64,000 bases of DNA. Origin: Vicinamibacterales bacterium. Lineage in GTDB: Bacteria; Acidobacteriota; Vicinamibacteria; Vicinamibacterales; 2-12-FULL-66-21. The stretch covers positions 32,155 to 96,154 of the forward strand of contig DASXLB010000073.1 of assembly GCA_036496585.1 (NCBI GenBank). Direction: 5' to 3'. Position numbers and translations under genes: made by a program. Positions 25,983-34,723 of the stretch are shown here, one piece after another. The notes beneath the pieces were generated by a model. It ran no database searches. It saw only the letters and a program-made list of their open reading frames with translations, and had not been told where the DNA came from. Position 1 is the stretch's first letter. Each line of letters starts with the position of its first letter.

Positions 25983-27343
25983 CAGTATAGCCGCCGCTCG
26001 CGGGCCAGCCGGCGCGCCAGCGCGAACGCGGCGTCGAAGCCGGTGACGCCTCCGTCGAGCTGCCGCTCGTAGACCTCGCGCAGCAGCTCGCCGAGCGCCG
26101 GCCCCGGGCTCACGCCAAGCTCCACGAGGTGGCGTCCCTTCACGAGCGGCGGCGGCGGCGCGTGCTCGACACCGAGCTGGCGCGCACGCGCGACGAACCA
26201 GTCCATGGCGGAGCAGTCGAACCCGCCGCCGCGCCCTTCGCAATCGGCGCGCGCGACGATCGCCAGCAGCTCGAGGTCGACCCGCTGCGCGAGGCGGCGG
26301 AACGCGCCGTCGCCGACCGGCGGCTGCGCCTTGGCGAACATGCCCGGCTTGAGATGGTTGGCGACGATCCCGAGCACCTCGCGGCGGACGTCGAAGCCGT
26401 TCATCGAATGCACGTTGAGACGGTCGAGCAGTGCGGCGGCGGGTGGGACGCCCTGCTCCTCGTGCTCGAGCGAACGGATGCGGCCGTTGACCAACGCCGT
26501 GGTCGCGGGCTTGCCGAGATCGTGGCAGACCGCGGCGAGCATCACCGTCACCTGGCGGGGGTGATCCAACCCGTCGATCCGCGCGCGCGCCTGATCGATG
26601 ACGAGGAGCGTGTGGACCCAGACGTCGCCTTCCGGATGCCACTCGGGCTCCTGCGGACAGCCGACCAGCGCGTCGAGTTCCGGGAAGAGCCGCTCGACGA
26701 CGCCGAGCTCGAGCGCCAGCGCCAGGCCGATCGACGGCCGCGCGGCGCGCAGCAGCAGCTTTTCGACCTCGCTCCAGATCCGCTCGGCCGGCAGATCGTC
26801 GAGCGGGATGCGGCGGCAGAGCGCCTTCGCCTCCTCATCGAGCGTGAAGCCGAATCGGGCGGCGAACTGGATGCCGCGCAGGACGCGCAGGCTGTCGTCG
26901 GCGAACGTCGCCGGGTCGACGACGCGAAGGCGCCGACGCGCGATGTCGCCGCGCCCGTCGAACGGATCGAGGTACTCGCCGTTCAGCGGATCCCACGCGA
27001 TCGCGTTGACGGTGAAATCGCGGCGCCGCGCCGCGTCCTCGACGCGCATCGCCGGATCGCCGCTCACGGTGAAGCCCTTGTGGCCGCGCCCGGTCTTCGA
27101 TTCGCGCCGAGGCAGCGAGACGTCGATGTCGCCGATCTTGTAGACGGTGAAGCTCTCGCCGACGGTATTCACCGATCCGAACTGCTGGAGAATCTCGCGC
27201 AGCGGTTCGGCGGCGACGCCGTAGACCTCGAGATCGACATCCTTCGACGGCTGCCCCATCAGCCGATCGCGGACCCAGCCGCCGACGACCAGGGCGCGGC
27301 CGCCGGCGTCCCGCACCGCCGCCGCGATGCGATCGACGATCAC
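25982..27343 (-). CDS. cca: tRNA nucleotidyltransferase (CCA-adding enzyme, HD-containing)
   Basis: Adds or repairs the 3' CCA end of tRNA. The 453-aa product has the class II pol-beta head VVGGWVRDRL followed by DVDLEV (metal Asp pair, about 20-40). It then has the neck motifs RRRDFTVNAIAWDP, DPFDGRGDI and DSLRVLRGIQFAARFGF, and an HD-type body with HTLLVID and CHDLGKP. Start GTG 27343 is chosen because its GTGA overlaps the stop of the SUMF1-like gene; longer frames run through that gene. It is an essential function placed inside a mixed operon. Whether it adds CCA or only A cannot be decided here. Confidence 0.92.
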   Translation of the reverse strand: MIVDRIAAAVRDAGGRALVVGGWVRDRLMGQPSKDVDLEVYGVAAEPLREILQQFGSVNTVGESFTVYKIGDIDVSLPRRESKTGRGHKGFTVSGDPAMRVEDAARRRDFTVNAIAWDPLNGEYLDPFDGRGDIARRRLRVVDPATFADDSLRVLRGIQFAARFGFTLDEEAKALCRRIPLDDLPAERIWSEVEKLLLRAARPSIGLALALELGVVERLFPELDALVGCPQEPEWHPEGDVWVHTLLVIDQARARIDGLDHPRQVTVMLAAVCHDLGKPATTALVNGRIRSLEHEEQGVPPAAALLDRLNVHSMNGFDVRREVLGIVANHLKPGMFAKAQPPVGDGAFRRLAQRVDLELLAIVARADCEGRGGGFDCSAMDWFVARARQLGVEHAPPPPLVKGRHLVELGVSPGPALGELLREVYERQLDGGVTGFDAAFALARRLARERRLY

Positions 27344-28023
27344 CGATCCCTCGCGACCCGGAAGCCGTAGTCGGTGTAGCGGAAGGACGGATCGATCTTG
27401 CTGCGCGCGGCGCAGCGGCTGATGGTCACGGCGTGGCGCCAGGATCCGCCGCGCGACGTCCGGCGCTGCCCGGTCGGCGGCCCGGCTGGACTGTCGGCGG
27501 GAGAGACGGCGTAGTAGTCGGCGGCGTGCCAGTCGGCGCACCATTCGTGGATGTTCGCGGCGATGCCGTGGAGGCCGTACGGATTGGGTGCCCCGAGCGT
27601 CACGGGCCACGGGCCCGGCAGGGGGCCGCGGCCGTTGTCGGGAATCCAGGACGGGATGTCGTCGCCCCAGGGGAAACGGGCGCCGTCGACGCCGCCGCGC
27701 GCGGCGCGCTCCCACTCGGCTTCGGTCGGCAGCCGTTCGGCCGAGCCGCAGGCAGTCCGCCACGCGCAATAGGCGGCGGCGTCGTGCCAGCTGACGCCGA
27801 CGACCGGAAGCCGATCGCCGGCGAAGGCCGCCGCGTGCCAGTCGCGCGGCGGCTCGTGCCGCGTGTCGCGGAGGAACTCCGCGTACTCGCCGCGCGTGAC
27901 GGCGCAGGCGGCCATGTCGAACGCGGCGATCCGCACGCCATGCACCGGACGCTCGTCGTCCTGCCCCGCGTCGCTGCCCATCAGGAACGCGCCGCCCGGA
28001 ATGGTCACGAACCCCGGCGTCAT
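27340..28023 (-). CDS. SUMF1/FGE-sulfatase-fold protein lacking the catalytic cysteines
   Basis: A 227-aa protein with the formylglycine-generating-enzyme fold: FVTIPGGAFLMGSD at the start, PVVGVSWHDAAAYCAW, RLPTEAEWERAARGG, and the C-terminal RGGSWRH and GFRVARD. In true FGE the segment after GGSW carries the copper-binding cysteine pair. Here it reads RHAVTISRCAARS, without that pair. It is therefore unlikely to make formylglycine and is better viewed as a binding or maturation relative. No signal peptide is seen. It overlaps both the SDR upstream (ATGA) and cca downstream (GTGA). Confidence 0.85.
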   Translation of the reverse strand: MTPGFVTIPGGAFLMGSDAGQDDERPVHGVRIAAFDMAACAVTRGEYAEFLRDTRHEPPRDWHAAAFAGDRLPVVGVSWHDAAAYCAWRTACGSAERLPTEAEWERAARGGVDGARFPWGDDIPSWIPDNGRGPLPGPWPVTLGAPNPYGLHGIAANIHEWCADWHAADYYAVSPADSPAGPPTGQRRTSRGGSWRHAVTISRCAARSKIDPSFRYTDYGFRVARDR

Positions 28024-28838
28024 TCGCCGCTCGTGGTGTCGCCTGGCAGCGCGTTGCGCCGGCGGCCGTACTTGCGCACGAAGCGATCCGTGAGGCCGGG
28101 CGCCAGGGCGTTGAGCAGCGTCAGCCCTCGCGACATCCGATGCGGATAGACCTCCGGGCGCGGCCGCCGTACACAGCCGACGATCGCCGCGGCGACGACG
28201 TCGACCGACTGCTTCGGGCCGAGCCCTGAGATGCGGTATCCGTAGTCGCGGGCCATCGCGTCGGTGAACTCGGTCCGCGTCGACACCGGATACACGCAGC
28301 TCACGTGAATGGGCGTACCGGCGAACTCGGCGCGCAGCGACTCGGCGAGACCGGCCTGCGCCGCCTTGGTGGCCGCGTAGCCGCCCATTTCCGGAATGCC
28401 GCGGCGCCCGACGATCGACGAGATGAAGATCAGGTGACCGGACTGCTGCCGCCGGAACACCGGCAGCGCCGCCGCGGCGCCGTAGAACGTCCCCATGTAG
28501 TTCACGTCGATCATGCGCCGCATGACGGCCGGCGGCGTCTCGTCGATCGGCGCGTAGTAGCCGAAGCCGGCGTTGCAGATCATCACGTCGAGCCGTCCGA
28601 ACTCGCGGATGGCCGTCTCGACGAGTGCCCGCACGTCGGACTCGCACTCGACGTCGACGCGGGCGACGGCCGCGCGGCCGCCGGCGGCGCGGATCCGATC
28701 CGCCGTCGCCTCGAGCAGCGGCACGCGGCGCGCGCCGAGCACGACCGCCACACCCTCGCGCGCCAGGTGCGTCGCACAGGCGAGGCCGATGCCGGAGGAG
28801 GCGCCGGTGATCGCCGCGACGCGGCCGGACAGGGACAT
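28020..28838 (-). CDS. Short-chain dehydrogenase/reductase (classical SDR)
   Basis: A 272-aa NAD(P)-dependent oxidoreductase. It has the TGASSGIGLA cofactor loop (about 13-22), the NAG motif in CNAGFGYYAP (about 90), Ser in FISSIVGRRG and the catalytic YAATK (about 155). The C-terminus (KYGRRRNALPG) is of the type seen in acyl-chain-related SDRs, but no substrate can be named. It heads the coupled run SDR, SUMF1-like, cca, beta-barrel, and is divergent from the M20 peptidase with 34 bp between starts. Confidence 0.88.
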   Translation of the reverse strand: MSLSGRVAAITGASSGIGLACATHLAREGVAVVLGARRVPLLEATADRIRAAGGRAAVARVDVECESDVRALVETAIREFGRLDVMICNAGFGYYAPIDETPPAVMRRMIDVNYMGTFYGAAAALPVFRRQQSGHLIFISSIVGRRGIPEMGGYAATKAAQAGLAESLRAEFAGTPIHVSCVYPVSTRTEFTDAMARDYGYRISGLGPKQSVDVVAAAIVGCVRRPRPEVYPHRMSRGLTLLNALAPGLTDRFVRKYGRRRNALPGDTTSGE

Positions 28839-28872
28839 CAGCAGATAGTATTACGGTGGACACGCCGCAGCG

Positions 28873-30000
28873 ATGCCACTGCACATGGACCCCGCGATCC
28901 GCCTGCTCCGCGATCTCGTCGCGATCGACTCGGTGAATCCGTCGCTCGTCCCAGGCGCGGCCGGCGAGGCGCAAATCGCCGACGCCGTCGCCGCGCACAT
29001 GCGTCGCGCCGGCTTCGACGTCGAGCTGCAGGACGCCGCGCCGGGACGCCCGAACGTGATCGGCGTGATCGAAGGGCGGACGCCCGGGCCGACGCTCATG
29101 TTCTGCGGCCACCTCGATACCGTCGGCGTCGAGGGGATGGCCGCTCCGTTCGATCCGATCGAGCGCGACGGCCGCCTGTATGGCCGCGGCAGTCAGGACA
29201 TGAAAGGGGGCGTCGCCGCGATGGTCGACGCAGCGCGCGTGGTGGCGGCGGGCGGGCTCGACTCGGGCCGTCTCATCGTGGCCGCCGTCGTCGACGAGGA
29301 GTACGCCAGCATCGGCGCCGACACGCTGGTCACGCGGTGGACAGCCGACGCGGCGATCGTGACTGAGCCGACGAATCTGCAGATCGCGATCGCCCACAAG
29401 GGGTTCGCGTGGCTGGAAGTGGTCACCAGAGGACGCGCCGCGCATGGCAGCCGCCCGGCCGACGGGCGGGACGCGATCGTGCGGATGGGGCGTGTGCTGG
29501 TCCGTCTCGAGCAACTCGATCGCGCGCTGGCGTCGCGCGCCGGCCATCCGCTGCTCGGCGCGCCGTCAGTGCACGCCAGCCTGATCGAGGGAGGACGCGA
29601 GTTGAGCAGCTATCCGGATCGCTGCGCCCTCCGGCTGGAACGGCGGACGATTCCGGGCGAGACCGATCGCATGGTGGCCGACGAGATACAGGCGCTGCTC
29701 GCGGCGCTCGCCGGCGAGGATCCCGAGTTCGAGGCGACGCTCACGCCACTGATGGCGCGGCCGGCGTACGCGATCGCGCCCGACCACCGCTTGCCGCAAT
29801 CGCTGGCGCGGGCGTCGGGCGCGACGGAGTTCGCGGGGATGTCCTTCTGGACGGATGCCGCGGTGCTGGGGAGCGCCGGGATCGCCTCGGTGCTGTTCGG
29901 GCCGGGAGGCGCCGGCCTGCACGGCACCGAGGAGTACGTGCTGATCGCTGACGTGCTGCACTGCCGCGACGTGCTGGCCGCGCTGGCGCGATCGTGGTAG
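28873..30000 (+). CDS. M20-family metallopeptidase/deacylase (ArgE/DapE-like)
   Basis: A 375-aa cytosolic di-zinc amidohydrolase. Motifs: GHLDTVG (first metal ligand His, about 78), GRGSQDMKGG (bridging Asp, about 112), DEEYAS (catalytic Glu pair, about 145) and GTEEYV near the C-terminus, with a lid domain between them (KGFAWLEVVTRGRAAHGS). The length and motif set fit ArgE/DapE/ACY1-type enzymes; substrate assignment is not possible. ATG 28885, four codons on, is an equally good start. No arginine or lysine pathway gene is adjacent. Confidence 0.88.
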   Translation: MPLHMDPAIRLLRDLVAIDSVNPSLVPGAAGEAQIADAVAAHMRRAGFDVELQDAAPGRPNVIGVIEGRTPGPTLMFCGHLDTVGVEGMAAPFDPIERDGRLYGRGSQDMKGGVAAMVDAARVVAAGGLDSGRLIVAAVVDEEYASIGADTLVTRWTADAAIVTEPTNLQIAIAHKGFAWLEVVTRGRAAHGSRPADGRDAIVRMGRVLVRLEQLDRALASRAGHPLLGAPSVHASLIEGGRELSSYPDRCALRLERRTIPGETDRMVADEIQALLAALAGEDPEFEATLTPLMARPAYAIAPDHRLPQSLARASGATEFAGMSFWTDAAVLGSAGIASVLFGPGGAGLHGTEEYVLIADVLHCRDVLAALARSW

Positions 30001-30003
30001 CGG

Positions 30004-30309
30004 TCAGGCCGTCTTGCGCAGCACGAGACGCTGCGGCACCAGCATGTGGCGCCGGCGGTCGCCCTCGTAGCGCCGACGCGGTCCGCGGCCGCTGATTTCC
30101 CACCCAGGACTGTCGTGCCCGCACGACGTGCAGCGCATCATCACGCGGTTGCCTTCGAAGTGCAGGACCGCGTCGTGGCCGCGCAGCGCGCAGAACCACT
30201 GTCCGGCGCGCATCGCGGCGCGCGACAGGAACGTGGCTGCCAGCTCGGTGTGGCCCGTGTGATCCGCCGCCGTGGTCGCCGTGAGCTGCTGGGGATAATT
30301 AGTCACCAT
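30004..30309 (-). CDS. Small zinc-ribbon-like hypothetical protein
   Basis: A 101-aa protein with no family I recognise. The centre shows C-x4-H (FCALRGHDAV) followed by CTSCGHDSPGWE, a spacing suited to one zinc site, and a strongly basic C-terminal third (RRRYEGDRRR). The ATG at 30309 has an AAAGGG box about 10 bases upstream. Its stop lies 3 bp from the stop of the convergent M20 gene. A 270-bp leader rich in dyads (30310-30581) precedes it. Confidence 0.65.
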   Translation of the reverse strand: MVTNYPQQLTATTAADHTGHTELAATFLSRAAMRAGQWFCALRGHDAVLHFEGNRVMMRCTSCGHDSPGWEISGRGPRRRYEGDRRRHMLVPQRLVLRKTA

Positions 30310-30581
30310 TGGAGCGTCACCCTTTCACCTTGGGACGCCGGTTCAACTGCCCGGGGTTCCGTCCCTCGACCTCAGGGGTATCAAGGCCCGTGCCACGGCT
30401 GGGCCTTGGAGGCGCAACCTCAACCGGTGGAGATAGTTAGACGCCGGACTGGGCCCGCGGGCCCGTGGCGGGTGTGTACAAGCCGCCTCAAATCAATACT
30501 GGCGGCGGAACTCTCGCTACACAGGGAATGGAAGGCGGCGACCTTAGTCTGCCGCGTGGCCACCCTTCGTCTGCAAATCAG
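30310..30581 (-). other. 272-bp intergenic region with several strong dyads
   Basis: No open frame of note. It holds AAGGCCC/GGGCCTT (30383-30407), GAGG-CGCAA-CCTC (30409-30421) and the perfect palindrome GGGCCCGCGGGCCC (30451-30464). On the minus strand it is the leader of the zinc-ribbon gene and follows proline dehydrogenase. It could contain a terminator plus a structured RNA; no known riboswitch consensus could be matched by eye. Confidence 0.45.
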
Positions 30582-31514
30582 CTATCGCTCGCCGGCAATT
30601 CCCCGGATCACGAAACCGACATTGGCGGGGCGTTCACCCAGCCGACGCATGAAGTAGGGGAACCATTCACGGCCGAACGGAACATAGACGCGCACACGCG
30701 ATCCCTGCGCGTGCAGCGATGTCTGCAGATCGCGGCGGATGCCATAGAGCATCTGAAACTCGAATCGATCCGGGGCGATGGATCGTTCGCGCACGAATTC
30801 GTCAGCGGCGGCGATCATCGCCGGATCATGCGTCGCGATTGCGGGATACGCGCCGTCGGCGAGCAGCATCCGCATGATCCGCACGAACGCCGCGTCGACG
30901 TCCGCTTTGGCCTGGTGGGCGACGTCGCGCGGTTCCTTGTAGGCGCCCTTCACCAGTCTGACGCGCGCGCCCAGGCTGTTCATGCGCGCGGCGTCGGTTT
31001 CACTGCGGCGCAGGCAGGACTGCAGTACCACGCCGGTGTTGCGGTAGCCCTGCTGCCACATCGTCTCGAAGACGTCGAGTGTGACGGCCGTGTAGGGGGA
31101 GTTCTCCATGTCGATGCGCACGAAGAACTGCCGCGCCGCCGCGGCGTCGAGGATCCGGCGCAGGTTGTCGACCGAGGTGGCGCGATCGATCGTCAGCCCG
31201 AGCTGCGTCAGCTTGAGCGACACGTTGCGCTCGATGCCGGCGGCGGCGATCTGCTCGAGCACGCCGAGGTAAGCCCGGGTCGCCGTGTCGGCTTCGGACA
31301 TCGACGCGACGCTCTCGCCCAGGTAGTCGAGCGTGGTGGTGAGGCCGGCCGCCTGGATGACGCGGCAGGCGTCGATGGCCTCCTCGACCGTCTCGCCGGC
31401 GATGAAGCGCCGCGCGAAGCCGCCGCGGCGCATGCCGTAGCGCGACGCCAGCGATTTGAGCGTCGTGCTGCCGGCGAGCAGGTGGAAGCCGGTCTTGGAA
31501 ACGGTCTGGAGCAT
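30582..31514 (-). CDS. Proline dehydrogenase (stand-alone PRODH domain)
   Basis: FAD-dependent oxidation of proline to pyrroline-5-carboxylate, feeding electrons to the quinone pool at the membrane. The 310-aa product matches monofunctional PutB/PRODH proteins in length and motifs: LTTTLDYLGE, VSLKLTQLGL, VRIDME, TGVVLQSCLRR, VRLVKGAYKEP, ATHD and the C-terminal YVPFGREWFPYFMRRLGERP substrate-binding block. No P5C dehydrogenase domain or neighbour is present. The ATG overlaps the acyltransferase stop by one base, so it ends the minus-strand operon that starts at 34619. Confidence 0.92.
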   Translation of the reverse strand: MLQTVSKTGFHLLAGSTTLKSLASRYGMRRGGFARRFIAGETVEEAIDACRVIQAAGLTTTLDYLGESVASMSEADTATRAYLGVLEQIAAAGIERNVSLKLTQLGLTIDRATSVDNLRRILDAAAARQFFVRIDMENSPYTAVTLDVFETMWQQGYRNTGVVLQSCLRRSETDAARMNSLGARVRLVKGAYKEPRDVAHQAKADVDAAFVRIMRMLLADGAYPAIATHDPAMIAAADEFVRERSIAPDRFEFQMLYGIRRDLQTSLHAQGSRVRVYVPFGREWFPYFMRRLGERPANVGFVIRGIAGER

Positions 31515-32644
31515 CAGTGCGTGCGCGCGCGGCGCGGCACGAGGAGGTGCTGGATGGTGCGCGCGTAGTAGCGCAGCACCGTCCGCTCGCGGACGCGGTA
31601 GCGCCCGTCGCGTTCGACGTGGATGATGTTGCGCGCGGCGAGCACCGGCACGCCGGCCTCGACGGCCTCGCGGCCGCTCGCCACCGCCAGGTTGCCGCCG
31701 GCCTGCGCGAGCGCGTCGACGAGCGCGTCGGCGCGCGCCTCGAGATCGCGGCGCGAGGTCGACGGCCGCATCGCCGCGGCGACGATGGCGGTCGGCAGCA
31801 CCTTGTAGAGCAGCCCGATCGTCTCGCGGATCTGGTGGGCCAGCGACATCACGTCGCGCCGCGCTTCGGCGTCGAAGCCGGCGAGCGGCACCGGCCGCCC
31901 GAAGCTGACGAAGGCGCGCGTCTGGTAGCCGACCGCGTAGCGGATCATTTCGGCGACTTCGCGCGCGAACGGCTTCGATCGGCGGCTGGTGGCCGCGTGC
32001 GACAGGATGTGATCCTCGAGCACCAGATCGTAGGCGACCGCCATCGGCACCACGACCGCGCCGTCGACGTCGGCCTGCACCGCGGCGTGCAGCAGTCCGG
32101 TCTTCGGCGCCTTCAGTTCGCCGCTGTAGCTGCGGCCCCCCTCGATGTAGAAGAGCAGGTCGCTCCGCTGCAGCTGCTCGGCGACGTAGGCCTTGAGCGT
32201 GACGAGATACGCGGGGTCCTTGGTATTGCGGCGGATCGGGATGGCGCCGGTGACATGGCGGTGCAGCAGCCCAAGCGGTCCGCCGAACAGGTTGATGCCG
32301 GCGGCCGTGATCGGCGGCCGGATCCCCGCGTCGTCCAGCACCAGCGGCTCGACCAGGTAGTCGAGATGGGACTTGTGGTTCGAGACGTAGATGACGCGTC
32401 CGGCGCGGGTCGCCGCCTGCGCGACGTCGACGTGCTCGTCGATCCGCTCGACCTTGCGCAGAATCGGGTAGAGCGGGTGCTTGAGCGCGCGGTAGATGGG
32501 ATAGCGCTGCGTCGTGCGCAGCTCGTCGAGATAGGACTCGATTCGCTCGCGCGCCTCCACTTCGCTCTGGCCGTGACCGCCGCGCAGATATCGCGCGACG
32601 TCCTTGCGGGCGAGCACCGCCTGGGTGATGTCGTCGGGAATCAC
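31514..32644 (-). CDS. Glycerol-3-phosphate acyltransferase-like (PlsB/LPLAT family)
   Basis: A 376-aa acyltransferase likely to acylate a glycerol phosphate or lysolipid at the membrane. It has block I NHKSHLDYL (H-x4-D), block II GAIPIRRN, block III FYIEGGRSYSGE and block IV VVPMAVAYD. It is much shorter than E. coli PlsB (about 800 aa), lacking its long N- and C-terminal regions. The start is GTG 32644, 15 bp after the isocitrate dehydrogenase stop, with no clear ribosome-binding site; the start is therefore moderately certain. The open frame continues upstream, but only through the dehydrogenase gene. Confidence 0.85.
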   Translation of the reverse strand: MIPDDITQAVLARKDVARYLRGGHGQSEVEARERIESYLDELRTTQRYPIYRALKHPLYPILRKVERIDEHVDVAQAATRAGRVIYVSNHKSHLDYLVEPLVLDDAGIRPPITAAGINLFGGPLGLLHRHVTGAIPIRRNTKDPAYLVTLKAYVAEQLQRSDLLFYIEGGRSYSGELKAPKTGLLHAAVQADVDGAVVVPMAVAYDLVLEDHILSHAATSRRSKPFAREVAEMIRYAVGYQTRAFVSFGRPVPLAGFDAEARRDVMSLAHQIRETIGLLYKVLPTAIVAAAMRPSTSRRDLEARADALVDALAQAGGNLAVASGREAVEAGVPVLAARNIIHVERDGRYRVRERTVLRYYARTIQHLLVPRRARTH

Positions 32645-32658
32645 CTGCCGGGATTCTA

Positions 32659-33663
32659 TCAGGTCTCGATCTCGCGGCAGATGGCGTCGGTGAACTCGGT
32701 GGTGCTGGCCGTGCCGCCGAGATCGCGGGTCCGCGCGGCGCCGGCCGAGAGCACCCGCATCAGCGCCGCCCGGATGCGATCGGCGGTGGCCCGCTCCCCG
32801 AGGTGGTCGAGCATCAGCAGCCCCGACAGCAGCAGCGCCGTCGGGTTGGCGACGTTCTGGTTGGCGATGTCGGGGGCGCTCCCGTGCACCGCTTCGAACA
32901 CCGCCGCGGCGGTGCCGATGTTCGCGCCGGGGACGACGCCGAGGCCGCCGACCAGCCCGGCGCACAGATCCGAGACGATGTCGCCGTAAAGATTCGGCAG
33001 CAGCAGCACGTCGAGCTTCTCGGGGTGCATCACCAGATGCATGCACGTCGCGTCGACGATCCGTTCGTCGTAGGCGAGATCGGGGAACCCCGCCGCCACC
33101 GCGCGGCAGCTCTCGAGGAACAGCCCGTCGCTGAGCTTCATGATGTTGGCTTTATGAATCGCCGTGACCCGCGCCCGTCCGGAGCGGCGCGCGTGCTCGA
33201 AGGCGAACTGCGCGATCCGCGTCGACGCCTTGGCCGTGATGATCTTCAGGCTCTCGACGACGCCCGGCACGATCTGGTGCTCGAGCCCGGCGTAGAGATC
33301 CTCTGTGTTCTCGCGGACGATGATCAGGTCGACGTCCTGGAACCGGCTGGGTACGCCGGCGAGATTTTTCACCGGCCGCAGGTTGACGTAGAGATCGAGC
33401 GCCTTGCGCAGCCCGACGTTGACGCTGGTGAAGCCTTCCGCAATCGGCGTCGTCACCGGCCCCTTCAGCGCGACGGTGTTGCGCCGCACCGAATCGAGGA
33501 GCTGCGCCGGCAGCGACTGGCCCGACGCCTTGAAGGCGCTGAGGCCGGCGTCCTGCCGGTCCCAGTCGATGGCGAGTCCGGCCGCAACGAAGATGCGCAC
33601 CACCGCCGCCGTGACCTCGGGGCCGATCCCGTCGCCGGGAATGAGCGTGATCGTATGAGCCAC
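32659..33663 (-). CDS. Isocitrate/isopropylmalate dehydrogenase family (NAD-dependent IDH-like)
   Basis: A 334-aa beta-decarboxylating dehydrogenase, probably of the TCA-cycle NAD-IDH branch. Motifs: LIPGDGIGPEV, the substrate block with SVNVGLRKALDLYVNLRP, VRENTEDLYAGLEH (typical of IDH rather than LeuB), HKANIMKLSDGLF, the metal site LLLPNLYGDIVSDLCAGLVGGLG and EAVHGSAPDIA. The start is GTG 33663, overlapping the GAF gene stop (TAGTG) with GGAGG 4 bases before. No leu genes are nearby, which also favours IDH. Cofactor choice is inferred. Confidence 0.87.
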   Translation of the reverse strand: MAHTITLIPGDGIGPEVTAAVVRIFVAAGLAIDWDRQDAGLSAFKASGQSLPAQLLDSVRRNTVALKGPVTTPIAEGFTSVNVGLRKALDLYVNLRPVKNLAGVPSRFQDVDLIIVRENTEDLYAGLEHQIVPGVVESLKIITAKASTRIAQFAFEHARRSGRARVTAIHKANIMKLSDGLFLESCRAVAAGFPDLAYDERIVDATCMHLVMHPEKLDVLLLPNLYGDIVSDLCAGLVGGLGVVPGANIGTAAAVFEAVHGSAPDIANQNVANPTALLLSGLLMLDHLGERATADRIRAALMRVLSAGAARTRDLGGTASTTEFTDAICREIET

Positions 33664-34127
33664 TAATCCTCCGCCAGACGTTCGGCGAGCAGCGCCGCCA
33701 CCTGCTCGAGCAGCCGCCGATCCACGTCCGTGAAGGCGGCCGCGGTATCGCTGTCGATGTCGATCTCGCCGAGCACGGCGTCCCCTTCGAGAATCGGCAC
33801 GACGATTTCCGAGCGGGTCTCGAGGCTGCAGGCGAGGTAGCGCGGATCCGCGTTGACGTCGTCGACGACGATCGTCTTTTTTTCGGTCGCGGCGGCGCCG
33901 CAGATGCCGCGGCCGAGCGGAATGCGCGTGTGCGGCGACGGCTTGCCGAGAAACGGCCCGAGCACCAGCTCGTCGCCGTCGAGCAGGTAGATGCCCACCC
34001 AGGCGTAATAGGGCATCGCGTCCTTGAGGAGCCGGACCGCCTGCTGCATCGCGGCTTCGGCAGCTGGCGCGGCCGCGACGGCGGATCGGATCGCCGTCAG
34101 CAGATCGGCGCGATCGGTATCGGTCAT
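33663..34127 (-). CDS. GAF-domain protein, free methionine-(R)-sulfoxide reductase-like
   Basis: A 154-aa single-GAF protein. The block GRGICGAAATEKK, then YLACSLETRSEIVVPI and LGEIDIDSD, matches the free-Met-(R)-SO reductase (fRMsr/YebR) family, which repairs oxidised free methionine using thioredoxin. Two of the family cysteines are present (in GICGAA and LACS); the third is not seen. It is cytosolic. It is sandwiched, with 1-3 bp gaps or overlaps, between the DUF4149 and IDH genes. A simple ligand-binding GAF is the alternative. Confidence 0.82.
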   Translation of the reverse strand: MTDTDRADLLTAIRSAVAAAPAAEAAMQQAVRLLKDAMPYYAWVGIYLLDGDELVLGPFLGKPSPHTRIPLGRGICGAAATEKKTIVVDDVNADPRYLACSLETRSEIVVPILEGDAVLGEIDIDSDTAAAFTDVDRRLLEQVAALLAERLAED

Positions 34128-34130
34128 CGG

Positions 34131-34619
34131 TTACTCCTTCAGCTCCCAGAACATCAGCGCGAGCCCGCCGACCAGCGGAATGAGCTGCAGCGCCGAGGCG
34201 ATGCCGTGCAGGCGGCCGAACTCGACGCGGCGCGGGTCCGCGGCGGGCAGCGAGGACGGCGCGACGGTCATCGTCGCCTGGAGCGCGGCGATCCGGCCAG
34301 TCACCACGACGCTGGCGTACAGCGAGGCCGCGGTCATCAGCACGAGGATCCCGGTGCGCAGGCCGGCGTGCCGCGGGCGCGGCCCGAGGATGCGCCGCAC
34401 GATCAGCGTCAGGAAGAGCACGACGGCGGCGCCGCTGCTCAGGAAGAAGAAGCGGCGCAGCACCTCTCCGAACAGCGCCCCCGCCAGCAGGCGTCCGTCC
34501 GCGACCTGACGCGCCGCCATCACGTCGAAGGCCGCCGGCGCGACGATCGCGCCGAGCGCGATCAGGCCGCCGATCCAGACGACCAGGGCGAGCAGCGCCA
34601 CGTAGCGCAGGAACAGCAT
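34131..34619 (-). CDS. DUF4149-type membrane protein
   Basis: A 162-aa integral membrane protein with four predicted transmembrane helices (about 5-27, 55-78, 88-108, 138-157). The N-terminal WIGGLIALGAIVAPAAF pattern is found in DUF4149 proteins. The function is unknown. It is the first gene of the five-gene minus-strand run that ends in proline dehydrogenase, and it lies divergent from the thioredoxin-fold gene at 34724. Confidence 0.78.
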   Translation of the reverse strand: MLFLRYVALLALVVWIGGLIALGAIVAPAAFDVMAARQVADGRLLAGALFGEVLRRFFFLSSGAAVVLFLTLIVRRILGPRPRHAGLRTGILVLMTAASLYASVVVTGRIAALQATMTVAPSSLPAADPRRVEFGRLHGIASALQLIPLVGGLALMFWELKE

Positions 34620-34723
34620 CTCCCCGATTGTATGGGACCGCCCGGCGAACTGCTCGATATGGCGCGTTCGTCGGCGCGAACCGGGAGCCTGCGCCCGGCT
34701 GCGGCATCGGCGAAGATAGGGCG

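Noticed and set aside
30310-30581. Cyclic-di-GMP (GEMM) or other riboswitch in the dyad-rich gap
   Set aside because: A GGGTGACGC fragment resembles part of GEMM, but the remaining conserved blocks could not be found by eye.
31514-33046. PlsB-like protein starting at 33046
   Set aside because: The extra 134 residues overlap the isocitrate dehydrogenase gene and have shadow-type composition.
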